Shown: in pieces, positions 51,301 through 61,251 of the stretch | Numbering within the stretch: position 1 is the first letter of the stretch | How the letters are laid out: the number at the start of each line of letters is the position of its first letter | Assembly (NCBI RefSeq): GCF_014905175.1 | Contig: NC_057788.1 | Coordinates: 2,232,001-2,296,000, forward strand | Origin: Aphidius gifuensis | Taxonomy: Eukaryota; Arthropoda; Insecta; Hymenoptera; Braconidae | Reading direction: 5' to 3' | DNA: 64,000 nucleotides | The notes under the pieces: generated by a model | The model's input: only the letters and a program-made list of their open reading frames with translations | What the model was told of the DNA's origin: nothing | Databases searched by the model: none | Program-made: the position numbers and the translations under genes

Positions 51301-53506
51301 ATGAACTTGATGAGTCTATATTCAGCAAAAAGAATAGCATTGATATCAAGTAAAAGATTTATTTTTTTATCAATACTACGTTATTTAATTATCAACACAC
51401 GACATGATATTGTTGACAAAAACAATCGAATAAATATTGTTAAAAGTTATGAGTTATTGAATTCTTATGATTATATTATTATTGGAGGTGGTACAGCTGG
51501 ATGTGTTGTTGCAAATCGTTTATCTGAAAATGATAATATCACAGTATTACTGTTAGAAGCTGGTGATGACGAGCCATTATTATCAGAAGTACCAGTTATT
51601 TTTCCAACTCTTCAATTAACAAAATTAGACTGGAAATTTAGAACTGAAAAATCAAATAATTATTGTCGTGGTATGGAAAATGGTGTGTGTAATTGGCCAA
51701 GAGGAAAAGTCATTGGTGGTAGCAGTGTGTTAAATGCAATGTTGTATGTCAGAGGCAACAGAAGAGACTATGACACATGGGAAAAAGCTGGAAATCCTGG
51801 ATGGGGATATCGAGATGTATTGAGGTATTTTAAAAAATCAGAAAATATAAATATTGATGAGCTAAAAGGATCTGTATATCATGGGCATGATGGACCATTG
51901 AGTGTAGAAAAATTTAGGTAATTTATATCAAATTAAATATTAATACTTTATTTTTTATTTAAAATACATAATTAAATAATATTCTATTTTATTATTTAGA
52001 TATCATGCACCACTTACAGATTATTTTCTATCAGCAGGACGTGAAATGGGTTACAAAAATACAGACATAAATGGAGCACGACAATCTGGTTTTACATATT
52101 CACATGGTACCTTAAAAAATGGTCTTCGAATGAGTGCAGCAAAGGCGTATCTTCGTCCAGTATCAAAAAGAAAAAATCTTCATGTATGGAATCATGCAAG
52201 AGTAGAGAAAATAATAATTGATGATAAATCAAAAATAGCATATGGAGTTGAAATAAATTGTGAAAAAAAAAAATATATTATTTATGCTGGTAGAGAAATT
52301 ATTTTATCAGCAGGATCTATTCAATCACCACAATTATTAATGCTATCTGGTGTTGGAGAAAAAGAACATTTAGATGAAATTGGAATTAGGGTTATTAAAA
52401 ATCTTCCAGGTGTTGGAAAAAATCTACAAGATCATGTTGCTATTGGAGGAATTAATTATTTAATTGATCCACCAAAAGTATATGATGAACTTTATGGATT
52501 TTCATTTGTTTTACCAAAATGTTTGACAATTAAATCTATCAAAGAATTTTTATTTAATCATACTGGACCATTGTATGCATTGCCAACATGTGAAGCCATG
52601 GGATTCATCAACACAAAGTAAGAAATTCATTTTCAAATAAAATTATTTTATATTTTTTTTTAATCTTTAATTTTTTTTAATTTTAGATTTACAAATTATT
52701 ACAAAGATTATCCTGATATTCAAATATTATTTTCATCAGCTTCAGACAGTACTGAGGGTGGCATTTATGGTACACAAAATTGTGGATTAAAAAGTGATAT
52801 TTATGCAAATAGTTATGAAAATATTTTATATCAAGAATCATTTGTTGCTGTACCACTTCTTCTTCGTCCAAAAAGTCGTGGTTTTATAAAACTTCGTTCA
52901 TCAAATATCAATGATTATCCAGTGATTGTACCAAATTATTTTAGTCATAAAAAAGATTTAGATACATTGATTGAAGGTGCAAAGTTCATTCATAAAATGA
53001 GTCAAACTAAAATTATGAAAAGTTTAAATGCACGACCAAATACAAATGTCATTCCTGAATGTGCTGAATTTTTATTTTTATCTGATGATTATTGGAGATG
53101 TTTAGCCACGGTTTACACATTGACAATATATCATCCAACTGGTACATGTAAAATGGGAAAAGTAAATGATCAAATGGCTGTTGTTGATGCTAGATTAAGA
53201 GTTCATGGAGTTCAAGGAGTTAGAGTTATTGATGCATCAATAATGCCAACTATTGTCAGTGGCAATACAAATGCACCAACAATTATGATTGCTGAAAAAG
53301 CTGCTGATATGATTAAGCAAGACTGGACCATTATTGATAATTATTATCCAAATATTTTTGTCAATCATAGTATGCCAATTGGAAAATTAAAAAATAAATT
53401 TAACAAAAAAAAATATTGGGATATTGATAAAGTTATCACGAGAAGAGTGTTGGCATTTAGAATAATGAAAATGACGTATCGACGTAAATATAAATCAATT
53501 ATTTAA
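51301..53506 (+). CDS. GMC-family FAD oxidoreductase, glucose dehydrogenase (FAD, quinone)-like
   Basis: Predicted 684-aa flavoprotein. Glucose-methanol-choline oxidoreductases oxidise alcohols or sugars with FAD; insects carry many copies acting in cuticle, immunity and secretions. Exons 51301-51917, 52000-52617, 52687-53506. The first in-frame ATG at 51301 is taken as start. The N-terminus has a hydrophobic stretch, then the FAD-binding YDYIIIGGGTAGCVVANRL near residue 57. The GMC signature region is seen as PRGKVIGGSSVLNAMLYVRG, and the second signature as AGSIQSPQLLMLSGVG. The active-site pair is visible as His561 in YHPTGTCKMG and Asn605 in SGNTNAPTIM, 44 residues apart as usual. The basic C-terminal tail (RRVLAFRIMKMTYRRKYK) after the flavin domain is longer than usual. 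The substrate cannot be told. Confidence 0.9.
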
Positions 53507-53916
53507 ATTAATTTATTATTTAAAAAATTTATCTTTAAAATATAATACGAAATTTTAAAATTTGATTGTCTATTTTTATTTTAATTGATAAAGGTTTAAT
53601 TTATTATTTATCTTCTTGGTTATATAAATTTAAAATATAAATTTTGTGACGAAAATAGTTTACGTTAAGAAAGTATTGAAAAAAGAAAACACAGACGTTG
53701 ACAAGTTGTCTTTGTGAGTAGATAAATATTTTTTTTTTATTTCAAAAATAAACACAGGTAGATTTTTTTTGTGTCATTAACTAATCAGCAACTAACTATA
53801 CACAAGAAAATTCTGGCAGTCTGTTGGTAACACTCGTTAAATGCGCATATATTGTCAACACATTGATAAATCTTTTCAACGTTTTGATAAATTATTCAGC
53901 TATTAAATCCTCCAGC
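53507..53916. other. Spacer between oxidoreductase and serpin
   Basis: 410 bases holding the 3' flank of the oxidoreductase and the promoter and leader of the serpin. No other feature recognised. Confidence 0.5.
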
Positions 53917-55559
53917 ATGATCATCTTGGAGAATAAAATCGTGAGTAAAATAATTTATTTATTTAATTAATATTTAATTTATTTATTACTTGATAAACTT
54001 AAAGAAAAAAAAAAACATGTAATTTAATAAAATGTTGTGACAACATCCAGCCACAATTAATTATTAATTTAAAGTAAAATTTTATTAAATTAATTTTTAT
54101 ATATTTTATTTTCCAGAAGCTGTTGAGTTTGATTTTTTTGATAATTAATATCAACAAATCATGTGCTGAAAATTATCCTGATGAATTTTGTTCTTTGGAG
54201 GTCAAAGAAATATCACCAAATGACAAAAATACACTTGCAAAATTGTCAACTGGACAAATTAATTTTGCAATAAATACACTTGATAAAACAGCTTCAATTG
54301 TGAGCAAAGAAAATATTGTATTGAGTCCTCACAGTATTTATGAAGCTTTGTTAATTGTTTACATTGGTTCTGGAGGAAGTACCATGAAAAATTTACAAAA
54401 AATACTTGGAATTCCTGATGACTTGACTCAGGATGACATTGAAGAATTTTACATGTCAGATTACTGGAAAAAAACATGTTCAAAATATGTGGTAATATAT
54501 TAATTAATTTAAGCATAAAAAAATGATAGATCATCTTGATGACAATTATTATTAATTAATTTACAGGATGACACATCAATGAGATCAAAATTTTTGGTTG
54601 CAAATCGTATATACATGAGTGCAGAGTTAAAAACAAATAATAAAATTCTCAAACGTATCAGTGAAAAGTTTAATGAAGATAATTCAATGTTAGAGTTAAA
54701 TACAAGAAGAATAAATATCAACAAATGGGTTGAAGATAACACTGATAAAAATATACAAGAAATGATTTCACCAGGTGACATTTGGAGTGGTGCTGATGTT
54801 ATATTTGTCAATGGTGTTTATATGAAAACAACTTGGAAACATCCATTTGATCCAGCAAGCACAAAAGATGATATTTTTTATGGATTTGAAAATACCAATG
54901 TTCGTTATATGTTTCAAGAAAAAAATTATCTTTACAGTGAGTTAATTGTTGAAGAAAAAAACAAAAAAAGTTCTAGTTTTTTAAATAATATAATTGTTTT
55001 ATTTTTTTGTTTAATTATATTTTTAGAATATTCAATGTATTTGGGCGCTGAAATTCTTGAGCTGCCTTATGATGATGATGACATTAGCATGTACGTTTTT
55101 CTTCCAACAAAAACCAGTGATGATGATGATGGTATAAAAAATCTAATTGATCAAATGAAAACTCAACAAGGTATTGTTGAACTTGGTGATATTTTTGTTA
55201 ATTATAAAATGGATAAAAAAAGTGTCAAGTTGTTATTGCCAAGATTTATTATTGAGAAGGAATTACCAATTGACATTATACTTGATAGTATGGGATCTGG
55301 TGATTTAGTTGGAAGAAAAATAAATCCAAATTTAAGCAGATTTACAGAAAATGATATTTATCTCGCTGATTTTGTTCATAAAACAAAAATTGAAGTTGGT
55401 GAAGATGGAATAACACCAGATGATCATCATGAGGTTCATACTGAATTTAAAGATAATGGAGAACCTGTTAAATTTTATGCAAATTATCCATTTATTTATT
55501 TAATTTTTGATAGATTTACAGAGACAATATTACTTGCTGGAATTTATAGATCTAATTGA
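53917..55559 (+). CDS. Secreted serpin-family protein, probably non-inhibitory
   Basis: Predicted 433-aa serpin. Exons 53917-53940, 54117-54491, 54567-54936, 55027-55559, all GT-AG with matching phases. Exons 1 and 2 together give a signal peptide (LLSLIFLIININKSCA). Serpin features: NIVLSPHSIYEALLIVYIGS, NRIYMSAELK, WVEDNTDKNIQEMI, VNGVYMKTTWKHPFDP, LGAEILELPY, LLPRFIIEKE and PFIYLIFDRFTETILLAGIY near the end. The reactive-loop hinge normally has a Gly, Thr and a run of Ala. Here it reads EVGEDGITPDDHHEVHTEF (residues about 378-396), with Pro, Asp and His in place of small residues, so loop insertion is unlikely. I infer a non-inhibitory serpin. Intron 3 is 90 bases, in frame and without a stop, so retention would add a hydrophobic insert. 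Confidence 0.88.
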
Positions 55560-55774
55560 TAAAATAATTCATTCAATTTGTTTTTTTGTTTTTTTACTCA
55601 TACTAATAATTGAAATTAATTAAAAATAATAATTATTAAAGAATTACATAAATAATTATATTGTAAAATAATTTTTATGTTTATATTTTTCTTCTTACAT
55701 AGACAATAAATAATAAATTTTTTTCAAGTGATAATAAATAAATAAAATTATTCCAAGTCTAGTTTAATGATATT
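55560..55774. other. Convergent 3' spacer
   Basis: 215 bases between the serpin stop and the stop of the minus-strand gene. Both genes must polyadenylate here; several AATAAA-type strings are visible in both orientations. Confidence 0.5.
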
Positions 55775-56618
55775 TCATAAGTCAAATGTTATCGGTGGAA
55801 GTCCATCATCTTCTAGTTGCTTTTTCAAAAGTGGTGCTTTTAAATTTTTCGATAATACAACATATGTTTTGGAAACGTCAATTACCTCATTAAAATATTG
55901 ACGATGCATTTGATGTTTTTCAGCAGGATTTTCACTGCTTGCATTGGAAATAAAGTTGACTCCAGGTGGATACAAACAGTGACTCATTATAATTCGAGTT
56001 GATTCTGGAACTGATAATAAGATTAATTATTATTTGTTTATGTTATAATTTATAATTGATAAAAATTATTTAATTTATTTATGCGGCAAAATGAAGATAA
56101 ATTAAATATAAATAAAATAAATATTTTTTAAAATTATTTTTCTTACGTTCATATTTCATGTCACACATGACAATATTATTAAATTTGATCTCTTTGATGA
56201 CTGGCATTGTGGGATAGTAATTATCAAAATAAATCCGGTAAACGAAACTTGGTTCTCCATTTATTATTATTGGTTGTTTTGATTGAAGAGTTAATCCACT
56301 TTCATATACCTAAAAAAAATAAATAAATACATAATTATTTATTTGTAAATTAAAAAATTTATCAGCTTGTTTTGATGACTTTTATTAAACAATATAAAAA
56401 CTAAAAAAAATTCTTACCGTAATTCGAAGATTGAAGAAAACAAAAGTCACTTGTAAACACGATGACTCATATTTTGGTGGATATTTTATTGTTATTTCAC
56501 CATGATAAATTCGATTATCATCAGGAACGTACTTGAAAATTCCTGCACACGGATCTGGCAATTGATAAGCCGTATAGATTTCACATATTGCCAACAACAT
56601 TAAAAGTAATATGTTCAT
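55775..56618 (-). CDS. Secreted stand-alone gd-N-terminus-like protein (199 aa)
   Basis: Three minus-strand exons: 56618-56418, 56309-56147, 56010-55775, in phases 0, 1 and closing at TAA. The start MNILLLMLLAICEIYTAY is a signal peptide; an in-frame ATG six codons upstream is possible. The mature chain begins LPDPCAGIFKYVPDDNRIYH, then GEITIKYPP, VYESGLTLQSKQPIIINGEP, and ends in SHCLYPPGVNF and a charged tail. The opening Cys followed by a Phe-x-Tyr and a Tyr-His-Gly-x-Ile strand matches the domain found at the N-terminus of insect gastrulation-defective-type serine proteases. No protease domain follows: the stop is clear and the next gene downstream is convergent. It may be a secreted accessory protein or a protease that lost its catalytic part. 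Four cysteines remain in the mature chain. The family call is from pattern memory and should be checked. Confidence 0.6.
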
Positions 56619-57123
56619 CTTTATTGATAAATACATAACAATTAAAAAAAAAATACACAGTTGCAATTTATTTTTTTCAGAGCAGAGATGCTTTGCTTCC
56701 TGTTCTTTCTTTTCGACTGACTGGAAAACACATATTTTATTATTTAGAGTTAAATTTTTCTTGGTTTCTTTTGTTAAAGAATAATTCAATATTTACTATT
56801 TTTAACAAAGGAAAAAAAAGAGGGAAAAAAAAAAAAATATAGAAAAAAATATAATTTGAGGTAAAAAGGAAATAATAATAATAACTCAAATTTCTATTTG
56901 TTGTGCTTAAATTTATATGTGTGTGTTGAGAATGTGTGTACACGTTTGTGCGCTGCGCCACTGCTGCGAGCGCCACACTCTCAAACCATCTATATACAAG
57001 TCCATTATCTATGTTCAAATTTTGTTTTTATTTATTTTTTTTTTTTTACATGTGACATCTGACATGTGTGTGTTTTTCTTTTTATTTTGTTTATAAATTA
57101 TTTAAAATTTTTTTTGTGCACAA
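56619..57123. promoter_or_regulatory. Divergent intergenic region between the gd-like gene and the RAP1-like gene
   Basis: 505 bases separate two genes that point away from each other. A short GC-rich core at about 56940-56985 (gtgcgctgcgccactgctgc, agcgcc) is the only such patch nearby, and a tandem acatgtgacatctgacatgtg lies at about 57048-57068. Both are candidate promoter elements. No further gene is supported. Confidence 0.45.
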
Positions 57124-60100
57124 ATGGAGAATAATAAAGTCATTAAAAAAAATAATAAAATAATTAGAAAAAATAAAAATTTATTTCAAATCAATAGAAA
57201 AAAATTATATTTTTATATTGATGACAGTGTACATCGATCAGAATACAGACGTCTTAATACACTTATAGAGGTTAGTTTACCGCCATATATTTTAATACAT
57301 TATTTTTATTATTTTAAATGTAATACTTATCAATTTATTGTTTTTGTTTTGATATTTATATTTCATTGTTCTAGAAAAATGGTGGTATTAATTATAATGA
57401 CCCTCGTGATGATGCAATAAATTTAACAAGTCTAGAAAAAATTTATTATTCCAAAAACAAAGATAAAAACTACAAGCTTTATCATATTCAATTTATTTAT
57501 GATTCAGTTGAAAAAAATTGTCTACAAAATCTAGAAGATTACAGGTAAAAAATAAAAAATAAATTTATATTGTTTTATATTGAAATTATGTTATTTAATC
57601 CTAGGCTACCAGGCTTTTCAAAGTCAGACAATATGATGATGATAAAATCATCAAGTTCTCTAGATGAAGATGACACAATAACAAGTTCTATGACAAATAT
57701 GAATAATCAAGATGTCGATGAGAAAAGTAGCTCATTAATCAATGAAAAAAATAATACAAAATCAAAAGAAAAACTTGTTAATCAGCTAGTTATTTCTGAT
57801 GATGATGAATCATCTGATAGTTCTGTTGATCAAGTATCATCAACTCAATCATCACAAGCATCCAAGCATTTGTCTGGCTGCTTGATATCAAATGGTTCAG
57901 TGGAAAGTACACCTATCAATAAAACAGAATCAGATCTAGATGAAGATTCATCAAGTAAACCACAAGCTCTTCTTGTACGAAATCCATTTTTCAAGAAAAA
58001 AAATAAACAAGCAGATTCAACAGTTGACAATAATAAAAGTCGTGAAATAAAAAAAGAGATAGATGATGAGGATTCTAAACAAATGGATAATACATCTGAC
58101 ATTGAAGAGAAAAAATATAAAGCAAAAAAATATCCACCAGAAAAACTAGATGACCATCTAGACAATACGGTATTAATTTAAATTTTTTTTAACTGCAACC
58201 AATTTATAAATTAATTTTTACTTGTTTATTTATTTTTAAATCAAAATAATTAAAAATTTACTTTATTATCTTAACAGAAGAATGGTGGAGCTGTTTTTAA
58301 ACAGTCAAAAAATGGTATAAATAATTTATTATTACAACCAGATGAAACACTAAGAAATGATGCTAAATTTGTTATTAATTCAGTTAAAAAAGAGCGACAG
58401 GACATTGATAGTTACAAGTATGTAAAACGAATTTATCATTTAAATTAACGAACAATTTAATAATATTTTTTTGTTGTTTTATTTTTAGATTTAAAAATGG
58501 CAATTGTGGTGGATCAAAAGTACATAAAACAGAAGTAAAAGAGCTTGATGAAACATCTGAATCATTGGACTTGTTAAATCCAAAAAACAATATAAATAAA
58601 AAATTATTATTGATGTCAAAATCTAGTGATGATGAATATGATGATATTGACAATAAAAAAAATACTGATGTTAAAATTAAAATTAATTCAAGTGATTATA
58701 AAGATAATATTGATACTGGTGATACACCAGAAGATAATTTTTGTGATAGCATAACTGAAATGTCAACTGAAGAAGTACATAGTCCAGATCTTTTTGGATC
58801 ACCTGCTTCGATAAATTTATCACCTGTCTGTTCAACTAAAAAATCATCTAAAACAAAACAAGAAAACCATACTTCAAAGCAAGCAAGCACAGATGAAGAT
58901 CCATCAGTATTTTCTGACAGTCAAGATAAAAATGAAACATCAAAAATTTCTGTAAAAAAAGATGAATCAGTTACTGAAAAAAAATTAAATGATCAACTAT
59001 CATCTGATGAAGAAAATAACGAGCATATAATAACAAGAAAAAAAATAAATTATCATAAAAATATAAAAGCTAAAATTTCAATTGAAAATGAAAAAGAAAA
59101 AATTGTTGCTAATAAAAATCCATTATCAAAATGTTTATCACCAACAAAATCTAATCAAATGAATTGTCAAGATTTAAATGACCAGTCATCATCAAAATGT
59201 ACTCAACAAAAAAAAGAAACTAATAAACGTTTGAATAAATCACAACGTATGATAGGTAATTGTCTAGCACGAGTAGTTGATGTACCATTGTCATCATCAG
59301 AAGAAGAAGATTCAACACCAACCAAACGAGCTCGATATTCTGATAAAAAAAAATCAAGACAATCTGATACTAAGTCATCATCATCATCAAGTGATAATGA
59401 TAATAAATCTAAAAAATCAAATTCTTCATTTGGTGAACCAATCAAAGGATCATCAGATAATGACAATGAAAATAAACCTTGTTCATCAACAAACAATAAA
59501 AAATCATCAAAAAAATCAACAAGTAATCATGATGATTCATCATCAGAGTTTGATGATAATAATACTGAACTTCCTGATGATTTAACAGCTCATCAAGTTT
59601 CAAAAATACAACACAATCAAGAAGTTGCTAAAAAATTAAATATAGAAAAAAAATCTACCAAGAATGGTGAAGCATGGTTGGATGGTACAAAGCTATGTTT
59701 TTCAACTGATTCACTAGAAAAACGTAGACTTCCAAATGGTGAAAGAAGAAAAGAATTTTTAAAATGGGAACAAAATGAAATGATACGTTTTGTTTATGAT
59801 AATGATAAATTTCGACATTCACGTTCAAAATCATTTTGGAAACAATTATCTGCTACAGATGTAAGTAAATAATAAATATTTAATTTACTATCACCAATTT
59901 ATATTTTCATTAATTTAATATTTTTTTATCTACAGTTATTTTCACATCGAACGCCAGTTTCTTTGGTAACTCACTGGATAAGAAAAATATTACAACCAGA
60001 GTATATTGAAAACTCTGGATTACCAAAACAAATTAAAGAAAAATTTTTATATGATTCAGAATATCGCAAGCTAAAAGCAATATACGACCACGCTAATTAG
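57124..60100 (+). CDS. Rap1: RAP1-like (TERF2IP-like) BRCT and Myb-domain protein
   Basis: Predicted 852-aa nuclear protein; RAP1 binds telomeres, in animals through TRF2. Exons 57124-57270, 57375-57544, 57605-58169, 58278-58417, 58489-59860, 59936-60100. The N-terminal BRCT domain (residues about 29-106) reads LYFYIDDS, RRLNTLIEKNGG, then HIQFIYDSVEKNCLQNLEDYR. Its layout (FY near the start, a RRL-x-TLI-x-x-GG core, Ile/Asp-x-Val-Glu-x-N and E-x-YRL at the end) closely parallels vertebrate TERF2IP. Exon 4 encodes a second, shorter BRCT-like half (KNGGAVF to FVINSVKKERQDIDSYK). Long acidic Ser/Asp/Lys stretches follow. The C-terminus (about 760-820) has a Myb-like region, WEQNEMIRFVYDN, then SFWKQLSA, then TPVSLVTHWIRKIL. 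A C-terminal RCT domain is not obvious. A partial inverted copy lies at 63.6-64.0 kb. Alternative: another BRCT/Myb nuclear protein. Confidence 0.65.
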
Positions 60101-60580
60101 AAAATTGATAAAGCAAATTTAATTTTTTTTTCAAATAATAATCACTGTTGATAAATTTTAATTAAAAATTTTTTATTTTAAAAAAATATAAATAAATATA
60201 CAGTTATTATTAAATGATAACTGTTTAATTTATGATAGTCATACATGAAGAATCATTTTGTATTAACACTGAATAAATGCAGTGAAAAAAAAAAAAGATA
60301 TTTAAAAAAAAATACTTAATAATTTGTTGTTATCACAATCGTTTGCTTCATGAGCCAATATGACCTCGTCATTAGTGACAAATTAAATAGTATAAAAAAA
60401 AAAAACTCATTATCTTTTAATATTAAAAAATATATAGAATAATATTTTTTTAATTTTTATAAAAAAATAAAAAAAAAACAAATGATAAGAATTAAAAAAA
60501 AAAAAAGTTAATAAACTTGATAATAAAATAATCAAGTATTGTTGAAATATTTTAGCTTTATAAAATCCTTTAAAATACCA
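60101..60580. other. Convergent spacer between the RAP1-like gene and a small minus-strand gene
   Basis: 480 bases of A and T tracts with polyadenylation-type strings (aataaa) for both flanking genes. No coding exon is seen. Confidence 0.5.
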
Positions 60581-60973
60581 TCAGTAGCAGCATGCTTGTA
60601 TGGGGAAAAAAAAGGAAAAAAAAAATCCCATTTAGCACACCTGCAGGTTCAGGAGAAATACATGTTCTCAGAAATATTAATACACCTATAGTTAAATACA
60701 TGTACACGTTGCAGACACTTAATACTGGAGTTTCATTTTTAGTTACTTTCAATACGTCGAGTGTAAAACGTGTTCCGACCTACAAATCAGCTGTTAAAAT
60801 TATTAAAAAAAAAAAACAATCATAATTCAAAATTAACTATCGAATCTATTGTCTAACGTGACTGATAATTTATAAGCCTTGAAGAAAAAAAAAAAAAGAA
60901 AGAAAAATATTACCTTGATGTTGTGAAAATGTAATGTAGTTAAAAAAAATACAAATACAAGTATTTTTTTCAT
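60581..60973 (-). CDS. Tiny secreted-protein gene (about 70 or 89 aa)
   Basis: Exon 1 (60973-60914) encodes a 20-residue signal peptide (MKKILVFVFFLTTLHFHNIK) and ends AAG|gtaata in phase 0. Exon 2 begins at 60779 after tttgtag and encodes VGTRFTLDVLKVTKNETPVL, SVCNVYMYLTIGVLIFLRTC and ISPEPA. A donor at 60640 (GCAG|gtgtgc), a strong pyrimidine tract and an acceptor at 60595 would add a short last exon ending ACCY, for 70 aa. Without that 46-base intron the frame runs through the T tract to a stop at 60570 (89 aa). The pattern of a G-x-x-F/Y-x-L-x-V strand followed by a C-x-V-x-x-Y strand faintly recalls the second half of cystatins, but the N-terminal half is missing and I do not assign it. 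Function unknown. Confidence 0.5.
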
Positions 60974-61251
60974 TTATTTATGTTTGTTTTTAAATAGATA
61001 ATTTGATAGTAATAATAATTTTTACGAAATTGTTGTTTAACTGAAGAATTTTTGTTGTAATAATATTGTGTAAATGAGAAAAGTAGGGGATTCATTTGGT
61101 TGAAATAAATAAGATGCAAAATCCAGAATCTTGTAGACTTGTATTGACAACAGAACAATCAACATTAAATATAATCGTAAAAACAAAATAATAAATTTAA
61201 TTTATAATATTTTTGTTTATTTTTAAAGTGAATATTGTTTATTGGTTAATA

